Source of the DNA: Proteus terrae
Lineage (GTDB): Bacteria; Pseudomonadota; Gammaproteobacteria; Enterobacterales; Enterobacteriaceae
DNA length: 64,000 nt
Assembly: GCF_003144325.1 (NCBI RefSeq)
Contig: NZ_PENS01000004.1
Location: 186,001 to 250,000 of the forward strand
Direction: 5' to 3'
Shown here: positions 28,372-37,133 of the stretch, one piece after another
Numbering within the stretch: position 1 is the first letter of the stretch
How the letters are laid out: every line of letters starts with the position of its first letter
The notes under the pieces: model-generated
What the model saw: the letters and a program-made list of their open reading frames with translations, nothing else
The model's database searches: none
What the model was told of the DNA's origin: nothing
Position numbers and translations under genes: made by a program

Positions 28372-28385
28372 AACAAGCGCTTGTT
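28372..28385. promoter_or_regulatory. Second LacI-type palindrome
   Basis: AACAAGCGCTTGTT is a perfect 14-base palindrome with central CpG, centred 31 bases from the left operator. It may be a site for the same protein or for another LacI/GntR-type regulator. Confidence 0.5.
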
Positions 28386-28467
28386 ACTTATCACAAATAA
28401 ATGATTATCAATATCAATTAAAATATATATCAATATTAATCAATACGATAAGAAATTTAATTTGAAT

Positions 28468-28487
28468 AAGATCACTGATCTGATCTT
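28468..28487. promoter_or_regulatory. Palindrome, possible CRP-like or activator site
   Basis: AAGATCA and TGATCTT flank six bases (28468-28474 and 28481-28487). The symmetry is perfect, but it departs from the CRP half-site TGTGA, so the binding protein is uncertain. Confidence 0.3.
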
Positions 28488-28522
28488 CATTTATTGGCAA
28501 ATAATCTTCATCATTTTATTAT

Positions 28523-28539
28523 TGGAACGTTCAAATCAA
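28523..28539. promoter_or_regulatory. LacI-type operator, right copy
   Basis: TGGAACGTTCAAATCAA is the perfect reverse complement of 28337-28353. The centres are 181 bases apart, and this one is 75 bases before the hydrolase start, a layout suited to DNA looping by one regulator across both promoters. Confidence 0.7.
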
Positions 28540-28613
28540 TCTATAACTTACAGATAGCCAACACCAGATAATTAATAAAATCATAATAAAACAATAGGAT
28601 AAGGGGATTTCTT

Positions 28614-29435
28614 ATGAAACTTCATTTTTTAGGGACGGCTGCCTCAGAAGGCATACCCAATCCCTTCTGCCGTTGTGAACACTGCCTGAAAGCAAGAGAA
28701 CTTGGTGGGAAAGATATCAGAACTCACTCTTCTGCCATTGTCGATGACATTATGTTAATCGACGTATCACCTACATTTAGTTACCAATTAATGCGTGATG
28801 GAATGGATGCTACCAATTTTGAAAGCCTTCTATTCACTCACACTCATCCAGATCATTTCAATGTTGGCGATCTGTTTAGCCGAATGGAAGGTTATGGTTT
28901 TGAAATTAACCATCCTCTTCATATTTTTGGTAATGATCGCGCGATTAATGGATGCATCGAAGTTTTACCTGGTTACAGTAAAGAGCGTTTTGCTTTTCAC
29001 TGCTTAATTCCTTTTGTTACTGTCGAAAGAAATGGCTATAAAATTACACCATTACTCGCTAATCATGCGAAATGGGAACTTTGCTATGTTTATCATATTG
29101 AGAAAGATGGCAAGGTTATTTTCTATGGACATGATTCTGGTTGGTTCCCTGAATTAACGTGGAAATGGTTAGAGAACAAACCACTAGATATCGTTGTTTT
29201 TGAATGTACTTATGGACTCAATGGTAAAGATCGTACCGATAATCATATGAGCCTAGAAACCGTATTTGCAGCAAAAGAAAAACTGCAACAGCAAAATTGT
29301 TTACATCAAAATACACAAATTGCCGTTTCGCATATTTCACATAGTGGTAAATTGCTTCATCACGAATTAGAAGTTGTTTGTGCTCCTCATAATATCCGCG
29401 TTGCCTACGACGGATTAACGTTAGAAACAAATTAA
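28614..29435 (+). CDS. Metallo-beta-lactamase-fold hydrolase, PhnP-like
   Basis: 273-residue cytoplasmic metallohydrolase. It opens LGTAASEGIPNPFCRCEHC, where the CxCxxC cysteines (19, 21, 24) match the structural zinc site of PhnP, the 1,2-cyclic phosphodiesterase of phosphonate breakdown. The catalytic motif HTHPDH spans residues 76-81. Further metal ligands are likely in LLANHAKWE, YGHDSGWF and SHISHSG. No phn genes are near; instead it is paired with a nucleoside-symporter-type transporter and controlled by a LacI-SBP fusion. It probably hydrolyses a cyclic phosphate or lactone derived from the imported compound, but the substrate is unknown. AAGGGGA precedes the ATG. Confidence 0.75.
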   Translation: MKLHFLGTAASEGIPNPFCRCEHCLKARELGGKDIRTHSSAIVDDIMLIDVSPTFSYQLMRDGMDATNFESLLFTHTHPDHFNVGDLFSRMEGYGFEINHPLHIFGNDRAINGCIEVLPGYSKERFAFHCLIPFVTVERNGYKITPLLANHAKWELCYVYHIEKDGKVIFYGHDSGWFPELTWKWLENKPLDIVVFECTYGLNGKDRTDNHMSLETVFAAKEKLQQQNCLHQNTQIAVSHISHSGKLLHHELEVVCAPHNIRVAYDGLTLETN

Positions 29436-29445
29436 GAGGAGAACG

Positions 29446-30696
29446 ATGATGGATATGAAAATAACCTCTCGCTTACTAATAATGATGTTTGTGCAATATT
29501 TCATGCAAGGTGCGTGGAATATGACTATGGGGCTAGTATTAAGTAGCTATGGTATGGCAAGCATTATTGGTAATGCCTACGCTTTATTAGGCGTCGCTAC
29601 AATTATCTCTCCATTATTTATTGGTATGGTGGCTGACCGTTTCTTTGCTTCACAAAAAGTCATGGGCATCCTTCATTTAATTAATGCAGCAGTCATTATT
29701 TGTGTTCCTCAATTTATTGAAGCACAAAACAGTGGCATGACTTTATTCTTAATTTTCATTATTGGATTATTGTTTTATCCAACAACTGCGCTTTCAAATA
29801 GTATTAGTTTCTCCCATATTAATGGCGTGAAATATTTCCCTATTATTCGTGTATTCGGTACGTTTGGTTTTATGGCTATCGGATTTATATTAGGTGAAAT
29901 GGGCTTCTCTGGTAGTACGATGACTTGGTATATCGCTTCTGCTGTAGGTGTTTTACTTGGTTTCTACTGCTTTACTTTACCTAACACGCCACCAAAAGCG
30001 AAAGGTAAGCCATTCTCTACTCGTGATATTTTATGTTTAGATGCGCTTTCATTATTTAAAGATCGTTATTTCGCTATCTTAATGTTTAGTATCTTTGTTT
30101 TAATGATCCCTAAAACAGCGTACTCCGCTTATATTCCTGTTTTTATTAAAGCATTAGGTTTTAATAATGCAGCGTCTATTATGCAAATAGGTATAGCCTG
30201 CGAAGTTCTGTTTATGTTTGTATTGTCATTCTTCTTAATGAAGTTTGGCTTCAAAATTACATTACTTTTAGGTGCTGTTAGCTGGATCATTCGCTCAATA
30301 TTCTTCTCTTATGCTGCGGTAAATACAGAGTTTTACTTTATCGTTATCGGATTAATGCTACAGGGATTATGTTGGGACTTCTTCTTTACTGCTGGTGATA
30401 TCTATGTTGACCGCAAAGCCAAACCGGAAATTCGTGCTCAAGCACAAGGCCTACGCTTTATTGTCTCTAATGGTTTCGGCCTATTATTTGCTTCCACTAT
30501 TTGTGGTCAAATCTTTAATTCAACCGTAACAGAAACAGGTGATGCTGCATTACCACAGTGGTCAACATTCTGGATATACCCAGCAATCGTTGCTGCCGTT
30601 GTAACCCTATTCTTTATCTTCTTCTTTAAAGATGATGTGAGTAAAAAGAAAAATAACGAAGATAAGAAAGTACCAGAAGGCACAGTAACTCCTTAG
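29446..30696 (+). CDS. MFS transporter, nucleoside:H+ symporter family (NupG/YegT-like)
   Basis: 416 residues with about 12 hydrophobic helices. The block MKITSRLLIMMFVQYFMQGA WNM near the start, the motif-A-like MVADRFFASQKVMGILHL loop, and YFPIIRVFGTFGFMAIGFIL are typical of the nucleoside:H+ symporter family (NupG, XapB, YegT). It follows the hydrolase by 10 bases with GAGGAG at its start, so the pair is one operon. It probably imports the compound on which the hydrolase acts; a nucleoside, nucleoside-like glycoside or modified sugar is plausible. Confidence 0.8.
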   Translation: MMDMKITSRLLIMMFVQYFMQGAWNMTMGLVLSSYGMASIIGNAYALLGVATIISPLFIGMVADRFFASQKVMGILHLINAAVIICVPQFIEAQNSGMTLFLIFIIGLLFYPTTALSNSISFSHINGVKYFPIIRVFGTFGFMAIGFILGEMGFSGSTMTWYIASAVGVLLGFYCFTLPNTPPKAKGKPFSTRDILCLDALSLFKDRYFAILMFSIFVLMIPKTAYSAYIPVFIKALGFNNAASIMQIGIACEVLFMFVLSFFLMKFGFKITLLLGAVSWIIRSIFFSYAAVNTEFYFIVIGLMLQGLCWDFFFTAGDIYVDRKAKPEIRAQAQGLRFIVSNGFGLLFASTICGQIFNSTVTETGDAALPQWSTFWIYPAIVAAVVTLFFIFFFKDDVSKKKNNEDKKVPEGTVTP

Positions 30697-30730
30697 TCTT
30701 AGAATAATAGGCTAACGTTAGGAGCAAACC

Positions 30731-31444
30731 ATGGACGCATTAATTCAGTTTGTTGGCAGCATTGGCCCTTTATCACTATCAAGTATCGCTAAATTACTGG
30801 CCGCCTTTATTTTGGGCGGCCTTATTGGCTTAGAGCGTGAATCAAAGGGAAAACCTGTCGGTTTTAAAACCTGTGTCATTATTGCCGTTGCCAGTTGTTT
30901 ATTAACTATTGTCTCTATTCAATCTGCGGAATATTACGCCAATATTTCAGACAATATTCGTAGTGATCCCATGAGATTAGCAGCACAAATTATCAGTGGT
31001 GTCGGCTTTCTTGGCGCTGGCGTTATATTGCATCGACGTGATGATGCCATTTCAGGCCTGACAACCGCAGCCATAGTGTGGGCTTCTGCCGGTGTAGGGA
31101 TTGCTTGTGGCTCAGGTTTTTATTGGCATGCCATGATTGTAACTGTTCTCTTTTTTATGGCTATTCAACTTAGCCCACAAGTGGTGCTATTTCAGATGAA
31201 AAACCAACGCTTAGGTAAGATTAAAGTACGCATGTTATTTACCCATGAGAGCGGTGTTCCTCTTTTAATTGAGTATTTAAAAAGCCATAAAGATGTGATT
31301 GAAAATCTGACTATTCGCGATATTAAAAAAGAGCGTGTTGAAGTGAATTTGAAACTGTTAGTCCGACAAAAAATTACCTTACCCGAATTTTATTGCTCAT
31401 TAAAACAGCTTGAACATGTTCATTCTGTTTCTTTAGATCATTAA
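30731..31444 (+). CDS. MgtC/SapB-family membrane protein
   Basis: 237 residues. Residues 15-150 form the MgtC membrane domain, with FILGGLIGLERESKGKPVGF, the MRLAAQIISGVGFLGAGVIL signature, and GLTTAAIVWASAGVGIACGS. The C-terminal 80 residues are a soluble ACT-like domain. Salmonella MgtC inhibits the F-type ATP synthase and supports growth at low magnesium and inside macrophages; whether this more distant member does the same is unknown. It starts 34 bases after the transporter with AGGAG and no terminator between, so it may be co-transcribed with the hydrolase operon, which would be an odd pairing. Confidence 0.85.
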   Translation: MDALIQFVGSIGPLSLSSIAKLLAAFILGGLIGLERESKGKPVGFKTCVIIAVASCLLTIVSIQSAEYYANISDNIRSDPMRLAAQIISGVGFLGAGVILHRRDDAISGLTTAAIVWASAGVGIACGSGFYWHAMIVTVLFFMAIQLSPQVVLFQMKNQRLGKIKVRMLFTHESGVPLLIEYLKSHKDVIENLTIRDIKKERVEVNLKLLVRQKITLPEFYCSLKQLEHVHSVSLDH

Positions 31445-31459
31445 TATATTCAAAAGTAA

Positions 31460-31498
31460 AAAGTGCGCACTACCTTAGATAACTGCGCACTTTTTTAT
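31460..31498. terminator. Bidirectional terminator
   Basis: AAAGTGCGCA (31460-31469) pairs with TGCGCACTTT (31484-31493); A's precede and TTT follows. It ends both the mgtC-like gene and the convergent acyltransferase. Confidence 0.9.
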
Positions 31499-31525
31499 TA
31501 TTTTGATGATCGATTAATTGTCTTA

Positions 31526-33508
31526 TTAAGGATTTTTCACGACTAACGGATTACCAAAACGCTCTAAATACATCATGCCAAAGATGGTTGAAGCATAGTC
31601 TGTAATATGTCCTACATCACGATATACTGGCACACCTTCTATATCGGTTAGACAGATATTTTTATCACACTGCACATCTTTAGGGTCGATGATAATTAAG
31701 GTTGGATAGTCCTTTTTTAACTTAACAAATAACTGATTCATCCATGTATTTCCCTCACCTTTATAGTTTTTGGGGTTACAATTATTATCTGCAAAATCCT
31801 TTCTTAATTTTGCATTTTCATAAAAACAGGTCATAAAACCACTTGGCATAGAATTAACTGTTTTAATAAAAACAGGCTTAGCCCCTGTGGCAATAATTAT
31901 ATCAAGCGCTTCACGCATCGCTTTCTCAACGCGTTTGCGAGACTCTTCAACGGTTCTAACATCACCTATCTTATTAATGACATGATTTGACGCGTAGTTA
32001 TTCCAAACTTGCCCAAATATTACATAATCGAAGTGACCATTCCTGATAAGTTGATAATATTTCGCCGTTTGATCGTAACAACGTTGATAAACTGTATTTT
32101 TATGATTAGACCAGTCATAAAGATAAATATTAGGAAGCGTAATACACGATGAAGTTGCTTGTGCATATACATCTATTTTGGCGTCTTTACCTAAAATATC
32201 CATAAAGCCCCAATAATGATTTGCATGAGAATCACCAAATAAAAAGGCTTTTTTCTGGCTTCCTACTTCACCAATATGACACATTTTATCTGGATCAGAG
32301 GCTTCGAAATTCATACATTTAGTTCGATTGGGATAATCAAACTGATTCAATTTTGCTTCTAAATTAACGTAATTTTGCCCAAGTCTTGCTCCTATACCTT
32401 GATATTTTTCATTCAAAGCATTTAGCCCCAAAGCGAATAAAATAGGAACAATTAATAAGAGAGTGATGGAATATTTAAAGGCTAAACGCTTTCTTCTAAA
32501 CGGTTTTTCAATCAGAAAATAAGAGCTAATTGATAGCAATAAGGTTAATGCTAACAGTGATCCTTTTTGCAGTTCTGTATTAAACACACCAACATAGCGT
32601 GCAACAGCAAATAATGGCCAATGCCATAAATAGAGAGAATAAGATAATAACCCAACGATCACGATTGGCTTTAACGAGAGTATTTTTTCAATAATACTTC
32701 CATGTTGTCCAGTATAAATAATTAGCGCAGCACCAAGACAAACATACAACGTATTAAGATTCGGATAACCTGCAATAATATCGTTTTGAAATGCAACCCA
32801 AACAATAACACCTAGCGCAATTAAGCTAATAACATCATTTATTCTTCGATTAGGTTTTATCTTTGTTGGGAAGTAGGCAACACAAGCTCCCAACATAAAT
32901 TCAAAGATCCGCGTACTAAAATAGTAATAATTTTTCGGTTGGTCTTTCTGGTAATAAAACACCAGAATAAATGAAATAACAGTGACTAATACCACCGGAT
33001 AAAAATGATTAACTCTTTCTTTTACATTAATTTTGTGTAGAAAATAAAGCGCAAAAGGCAAGAAAAGATACCATTGCCACTCTATCGCTAAAGACCACGT
33101 ATGCAATAACGGTAAAAATAGTGCATCTTGCGCTGCATAGCTGGTTGTTGCTCTCGCAAAATATTTATTAGAGAGAAAGGCTGAGGCATATTTCTCGCTA
33201 TTCGTAATATCTAAATAATCACTAGGTAGATAAAAAAGTCCAGATATCACTAGAACTGAAATTAGTACAACAAGATAAAGTGGTTGTAATCGCCATAATC
33301 GACGATTATAAAAATCACGAAATGAAAAATTACCTTGTGACAATGAAGTTTTAATTATCAACGAGATCAAAAAACCAGAGATCACAAAGAAAATATCGAC
33401 ACCAATAAATCCCGAAGGAATTAAGCGATTATCCAAATGGAACAGGATAACCAGAATAACAGCGACCGCTCTTAAACCATCGATATCAGCACGATATTTT
33501 ACATTCAT
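31526..33508 (-). CDS. Acyltransferase 3 / SGNH fusion (OafA-like O-acetyltransferase)
   Basis: 660 residues. The N-terminal 350 residues are an acyltransferase-3 membrane domain, opening YRADIDGLRAVAVILVILFH with the family RxxR/DGLRA motif and FIGVDIFFVISGFLISLII, and holding about ten helices. The C-terminal periplasmic part is an SGNH domain: FLFGDSHANHYWGF supplies the serine, and DVGHITDYAS near the end supplies the Asp/His pair. Such proteins move acetyl groups onto O-antigen or other surface polysaccharide (OafA, OatA). The gene stands alone, away from an O-antigen cluster, which is common for serotype-modifying acetylases. Target sugar is unknown. Confidence 0.9.
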   Translation of the reverse strand: MNVKYRADIDGLRAVAVILVILFHLDNRLIPSGFIGVDIFFVISGFLISLIIKTSLSQGNFSFRDFYNRRLWRLQPLYLVVLISVLVISGLFYLPSDYLDITNSEKYASAFLSNKYFARATTSYAAQDALFLPLLHTWSLAIEWQWYLFLPFALYFLHKINVKERVNHFYPVVLVTVISFILVFYYQKDQPKNYYYFSTRIFEFMLGACVAYFPTKIKPNRRINDVISLIALGVIVWVAFQNDIIAGYPNLNTLYVCLGAALIIYTGQHGSIIEKILSLKPIVIVGLLSYSLYLWHWPLFAVARYVGVFNTELQKGSLLALTLLLSISSYFLIEKPFRRKRLAFKYSITLLLIVPILFALGLNALNEKYQGIGARLGQNYVNLEAKLNQFDYPNRTKCMNFEASDPDKMCHIGEVGSQKKAFLFGDSHANHYWGFMDILGKDAKIDVYAQATSSCITLPNIYLYDWSNHKNTVYQRCYDQTAKYYQLIRNGHFDYVIFGQVWNNYASNHVINKIGDVRTVEESRKRVEKAMREALDIIIATGAKPVFIKTVNSMPSGFMTCFYENAKLRKDFADNNCNPKNYKGEGNTWMNQLFVKLKKDYPTLIIIDPKDVQCDKNICLTDIEGVPVYRDVGHITDYASTIFGMMYLERFGNPLVVKNP

Positions 33509-33610
33509 AATTCAAACACATAATCCGAATAAAAAGAATCGTTGGATTATATACTAATTAGCTATATCACTTTAGTCACAAAAAGATGGATCACCATTTA
33601 ATATTTAATG

Positions 33611-34327
33611 TTAATAACACCTAAATGGCCATAACTGATTAAATTCCATCGTTAAACCCAATTGTACTTCAGATGAAAGTGAACCTTTGCTTACCACAAA
33701 TTTGGGATGTCGGATAATGATTGGGGTATTAATAGCATGATGCATTAATGATGATCGGTTTCGCTCTAACTCATCATAAAGCTGCTTCATCTCTGCTGAT
33801 GACGTATTTTCACCTAATCGCCCAAGTGTGATATGAATAATGTCTTTATGAAGTGAACTCTTAATTGGGATTTGCTGATAAACCTGCTGCCTAAAGAGTG
33901 TTAATTCCTTTGAGATACCCGTTAATATCAAACTGCCATTGGATGTGAGTACAACGTCATTAAATAAAATTTCGATACTTTTTATTTGATTAAAGATTTT
34001 TGCAATCTCATGACACCACGATAATAATACGGGCCGTTGTAGTTTAAATTGCTCATTTTGTTGATTAAAAATCGTTAATAATGTGGAATGAAATTCTTGG
34101 GGCTGAGTAAATTCAATAAATGGAAATTTAAGCTTAAGCTGTTCGCAATAAACCATTAACTTCTGACTAAAGGGAATAAAGCTTTCCTCAATTTCAGGCT
34201 GAGAAATCATTAAGTACCCTGCATTTAAGCTGACATCAATAATACTTTCATCATTAATTTGTCGTTGCCAAATTTCGCCAGTTGCCAATTTTTTGAGCGT
34301 TGCTTGTGTCAGAAATTCGTATGCCAT
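33611..34327 (-). CDS. Putative 2H phosphoesterase-superfamily protein
   Basis: 238 residues that I do not recognise as a named family. Two H-x-T motifs, FHSTLL (His80) and IHITLG (His165), are about 85 residues apart, which is the hallmark of 2H phosphoesterases such as LigT/ThpR RNA 2',3'-cyclic phosphodiesterases. The segment between them (SIEILFNDVVLTSNGSLILT) matches the strand pattern of that fold. I start at the ATG at 34327, with AAGGTG upstream; the codon before it is TTG. No operon partner is evident. A role in cleaving cyclic phosphates in RNA or small molecules is inference. Confidence 0.6.
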   Translation of the reverse strand: MAYEFLTQATLKKLATGEIWQRQINDESIIDVSLNAGYLMISQPEIEESFIPFSQKLMVYCEQLKLKFPFIEFTQPQEFHSTLLTIFNQQNEQFKLQRPVLLSWCHEIAKIFNQIKSIEILFNDVVLTSNGSLILTGISKELTLFRQQVYQQIPIKSSLHKDIIHITLGRLGENTSSAEMKQLYDELERNRSSLMHHAINTPIIIRHPKFVVSKGSLSSEVQLGLTMEFNQLWPFRCY

Positions 34328-34408
34328 CAAGACACCTTAATTAAAAATAAGACAATAATTAGTACTTTGGTTTGAGTGGCATTTAAAATCAAGTTTTAGA
34401 GTCAATAA

Positions 34409-34438
34409 TAAAAAAGTGGCTTTATTCTAAAAGCCACT
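34409..34438 (-). terminator. Terminator after nanA
   Basis: AGTGGCTTT (34415-34423) pairs with AAAGCCACT (34430-34438); on the minus strand the stem is followed by TTTTTTATTATT. It lies 69 bases past the nanA stop. Confidence 0.9.
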
Positions 34439-34506
34439 GTCACATCAAAGGGGGAGATGTTGAAATATGGGTCTATCTATAAAATTATCAATCAAAGTCA
34501 AATCGA

Positions 34507-35397
34507 TTACAGAAAATTAGCTGCTTTAAACTTCGCTAAAGCATCAGCTTTTTGCTCTGCCGTCATTGGACGTAATGGGCGACGAGGGTCACCAACATCA
34601 ATACCATGCAGTTGCATTGCTACTTTTCCTGCTGCAACACCGCCGTACTCAACTAAAACACGAATAATAGCAATCACTTTATCCATGCAAGCAGTAACAC
34701 CTTCATGATCACCAGCTTTAAATTTTTCAATAATTTCAAGGTATAATGGTGCAGCATAGTTATATGTGCTACCAACTGCACTTAATGCACCACAGGCTAA
34801 TCCCGCAGGAATAAATTCATCAACACCAAATGGCACATCATATTTTCCGCCATCTACTCGTAAGCAACGCTGGAATTCATACATATCGGGAGAATTAAAT
34901 TTCATACCAGATAAATTTGGAATTGCTTTACCCGCTACTTGTAAGAATTTCTCCATATCAATACTTAAGCCTGACATGGTGGAGTGATAATAGTAAAAAC
35001 CTTTAGATGGCGCACTTGCAGCCGCTAAACGACAATATTCAACGAGATCATCAACATTGCCTGGTTTAAAAAAACAAGGGCCAATAACGGATGTTGCTTT
35101 GATATCTAAGGTTTCGGCATGGCGAGCAAGTTCTAGCGTATCAGCAATACTTAATGCACCTGTATGAATAATAAGATCAAGCTTACCCTGACTGGCACTA
35201 ACCCAGTGTTCAGCCACTTTCTTACGTTCTTCAACAGAACAATGAATACCTTCGCCTGTTGTTCCTAATACATAAGCACCTGTCACACCACTTGCAATTA
35301 GGTGTTTAGCTATTTCATCAATGACAGGATAATTAACGCTACCATCAGTTGCAAAAGGAGTATGAGGTGCGGCAATCAGTCCAGAGAGTTTGTTCAT
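34507..35397 (-). CDS. nanA: N-acetylneuraminate lyase NanA
   Basis: Class I aldolase of the DapA/NAL family, 296 residues (E. coli 297), splitting sialic acid into N-acetylmannosamine and pyruvate. It opens LSGLIAAPHTPFATDGSVNY and carries GTTGEG (about 46), the catalytic tyrosine in FYYYHSTMSGL (about 137) and the Schiff-base lysine in LSGMKFNSPD (about 164). Variants such as YHSTMSG are closer to animal-type and Haemophilus-type lyases than to the E. coli enzyme. It is separately transcribed from the other nan genes: a terminator lies on both sides. AAGGAAG precedes the ATG. Confidence 0.93.
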   Translation of the reverse strand: MNKLSGLIAAPHTPFATDGSVNYPVIDEIAKHLIASGVTGAYVLGTTGEGIHCSVEERKKVAEHWVSASQGKLDLIIHTGALSIADTLELARHAETLDIKATSVIGPCFFKPGNVDDLVEYCRLAAASAPSKGFYYYHSTMSGLSIDMEKFLQVAGKAIPNLSGMKFNSPDMYEFQRCLRVDGGKYDVPFGVDEFIPAGLACGALSAVGSTYNYAAPLYLEIIEKFKAGDHEGVTACMDKVIAIIRVLVEYGGVAAGKVAMQLHGIDVGDPRRPLRPMTAEQKADALAKFKAANFL

Positions 35398-35448
35398 GAT
35401 AACTTCCTTTGGAGGTTAATTTCTTTTCTATTAATTTTATGGAGCTTA

Positions 35449-35465
35449 ACTCTATATTAGGGAGC
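35449..35465. promoter_or_regulatory. Possible shortened nan operator at nanA
   Basis: ACTCT-N7-GGAGC resembles the ACTCC-N17-GGAGT sites at nanE and nanM with the spacer exactly 10 bases shorter. It lies about 50-70 bases before nanA. The match is weak. Confidence 0.3.
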
Positions 35466-35518
35466 AATACTTCAGAACGCAATAACGAAATGAGCATTAA
35501 AGGAAGAGAAAAATGAAA

Positions 35519-35554
35519 GTGTGATCTTTAGCCAATTTTCACTAAAAATCACAC
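35519..35554 (-). terminator. Terminator after the RpiR-family gene
   Basis: GTGTGATCTTTAG (35519-35531) pairs with CTAAAAATCACAC (35542-35554) with one mismatch. On the minus strand TTTCATTTTTC follows. It isolates nanA from the regulator gene. Confidence 0.75.
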
Positions 35555-35569
35555 AATGTAGAGATAAAC

Positions 35570-36457
35570 TTATGCGGAATGAGTCTGTTTTAGCGCATTC
35601 AATGTTCGCAGTTTTTGCTCTTTAACCATATCAGGCTGAGCTTGCACTAATAGCGTATAAAGAAGATCTAATACAAAGAGTTGTGCGGTTTTTGTACCAA
35701 TAGAGTCACCTTGCAGTTTCCCTTGTCGGTTACCATTAATTAAATGATGATCAGCATACTCCATAATTTGTGAGCCTAAATTATGAGTCAATGCGATCGT
35801 GCTGGCTCCTGCTTCTTTAGCTAATTTAAGAGCATGGACCGTTTCAGGAGAATTACCGGAATGGCTAATTCCAATAGCCACATCGCCTGGTTTTAATAGA
35901 GAGGCTTGCATATACATAAAGTGGTTATTTGTAACAGCATCAACACGATAGCCAATTCGCATAAGTTTATTTTTTAAATCTTCTGCTGTAATTCCTGAAG
36001 AGCCAACACCACAAATAAAAATATAATTTGCTGATAATAAAGCATTTACAGCACCTTGAACTTGCTTCATATCGAGCAGATTTAATGTCTCTGATAATAC
36101 GTTATTAATCGTTGCTTGAAGTTTTAAACCAATGGTATGGATATCGTCTTGATGGGTCACTTCTGCATCAAGAATAGGTGACTCTTCATTATCAGAGGTC
36201 GCCATTTCAATCGCCAAATCCATTTTAAAATCTTGAAACCCTTTATAACCCAATGTACGGCAAAAACGCACAACCGTCGCTTCACCCGCTTTTGTTGCTT
36301 GTGAAAGTTGAGCAATAGAGAGCTGAGTAACTTCTGTAGGATGGAACAGGATATAGTCTGCAATGCGCTGTGATACTCGCGTTAGACTATTTTTCATTGC
36401 GCCTAGCGTATCAAGTATTTTACCCGGCTTTAATCGAGTCGTTGCCTGTTCTGTCAT
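35570..36457 (-). CDS. RpiR-family regulator, predicted sialic acid regulator (NanR-like)
   Basis: 295 residues from the ATG at 36457, chosen because AAGGA precedes it and the 30-residue upstream extension is not family-like. Residues 15-85 form the HTH_6 domain (MKNSLTRVSQRIADYILFHP, then LSQATKAGEATVVRFCRTLG YKGF) and residues 130-270 the SIS sugar-phosphate-binding domain (IFICGVGSSGITAEDLKNKL, GISHSGNSPETVHAL). RpiR-type proteins regulate sialic acid genes in Vibrio and Haemophilus, with N-acetylmannosamine 6-phosphate or glucosamine 6-phosphate as effector. Its place within the nan locus makes it the likely controller here, replacing the GntR-type NanR of E. coli. Confidence 0.85.
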   Translation of the reverse strand: MTEQATTRLKPGKILDTLGAMKNSLTRVSQRIADYILFHPTEVTQLSIAQLSQATKAGEATVVRFCRTLGYKGFQDFKMDLAIEMATSDNEESPILDAEVTHQDDIHTIGLKLQATINNVLSETLNLLDMKQVQGAVNALLSANYIFICGVGSSGITAEDLKNKLMRIGYRVDAVTNNHFMYMQASLLKPGDVAIGISHSGNSPETVHALKLAKEAGASTIALTHNLGSQIMEYADHHLINGNRQGKLQGDSIGTKTAQLFVLDLLYTLLVQAQPDMVKEQKLRTLNALKQTHSA

Positions 36458-36561
36458 GGAGATTATCCTTGGTTGCAGAAGATACACGGAAAAAAATTCT
36501 GCCAACAAGAGTACCAATTCCAACAGGTTAAAAAAAGCCTTGCTCATACAATAATATGATA

Positions 36562-36626
36562 ATAAAAAACGCTTTATTCCTTAATAGCATCAGAATACAA
36601 CTTACTGATACATCAGAAATAAAGCG
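36562..36626 (-). terminator. Terminator after the nanE-K-siaT-nanQ operon
   Basis: CGCTTTATT (36570-36578) pairs with AATAAAGCG (36618-36626); on the minus strand the outer stem is followed by TTTTTTATT. The loop is long and can form an inner hairpin. It lies just after nanQ. Confidence 0.65.
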
Positions 36627-36646
36627 CTTAATAAAAATAGTAATTA

Positions 36647-37123
<477 letters not shown>

Positions 37124-37133
37124 TTATTCCCTA

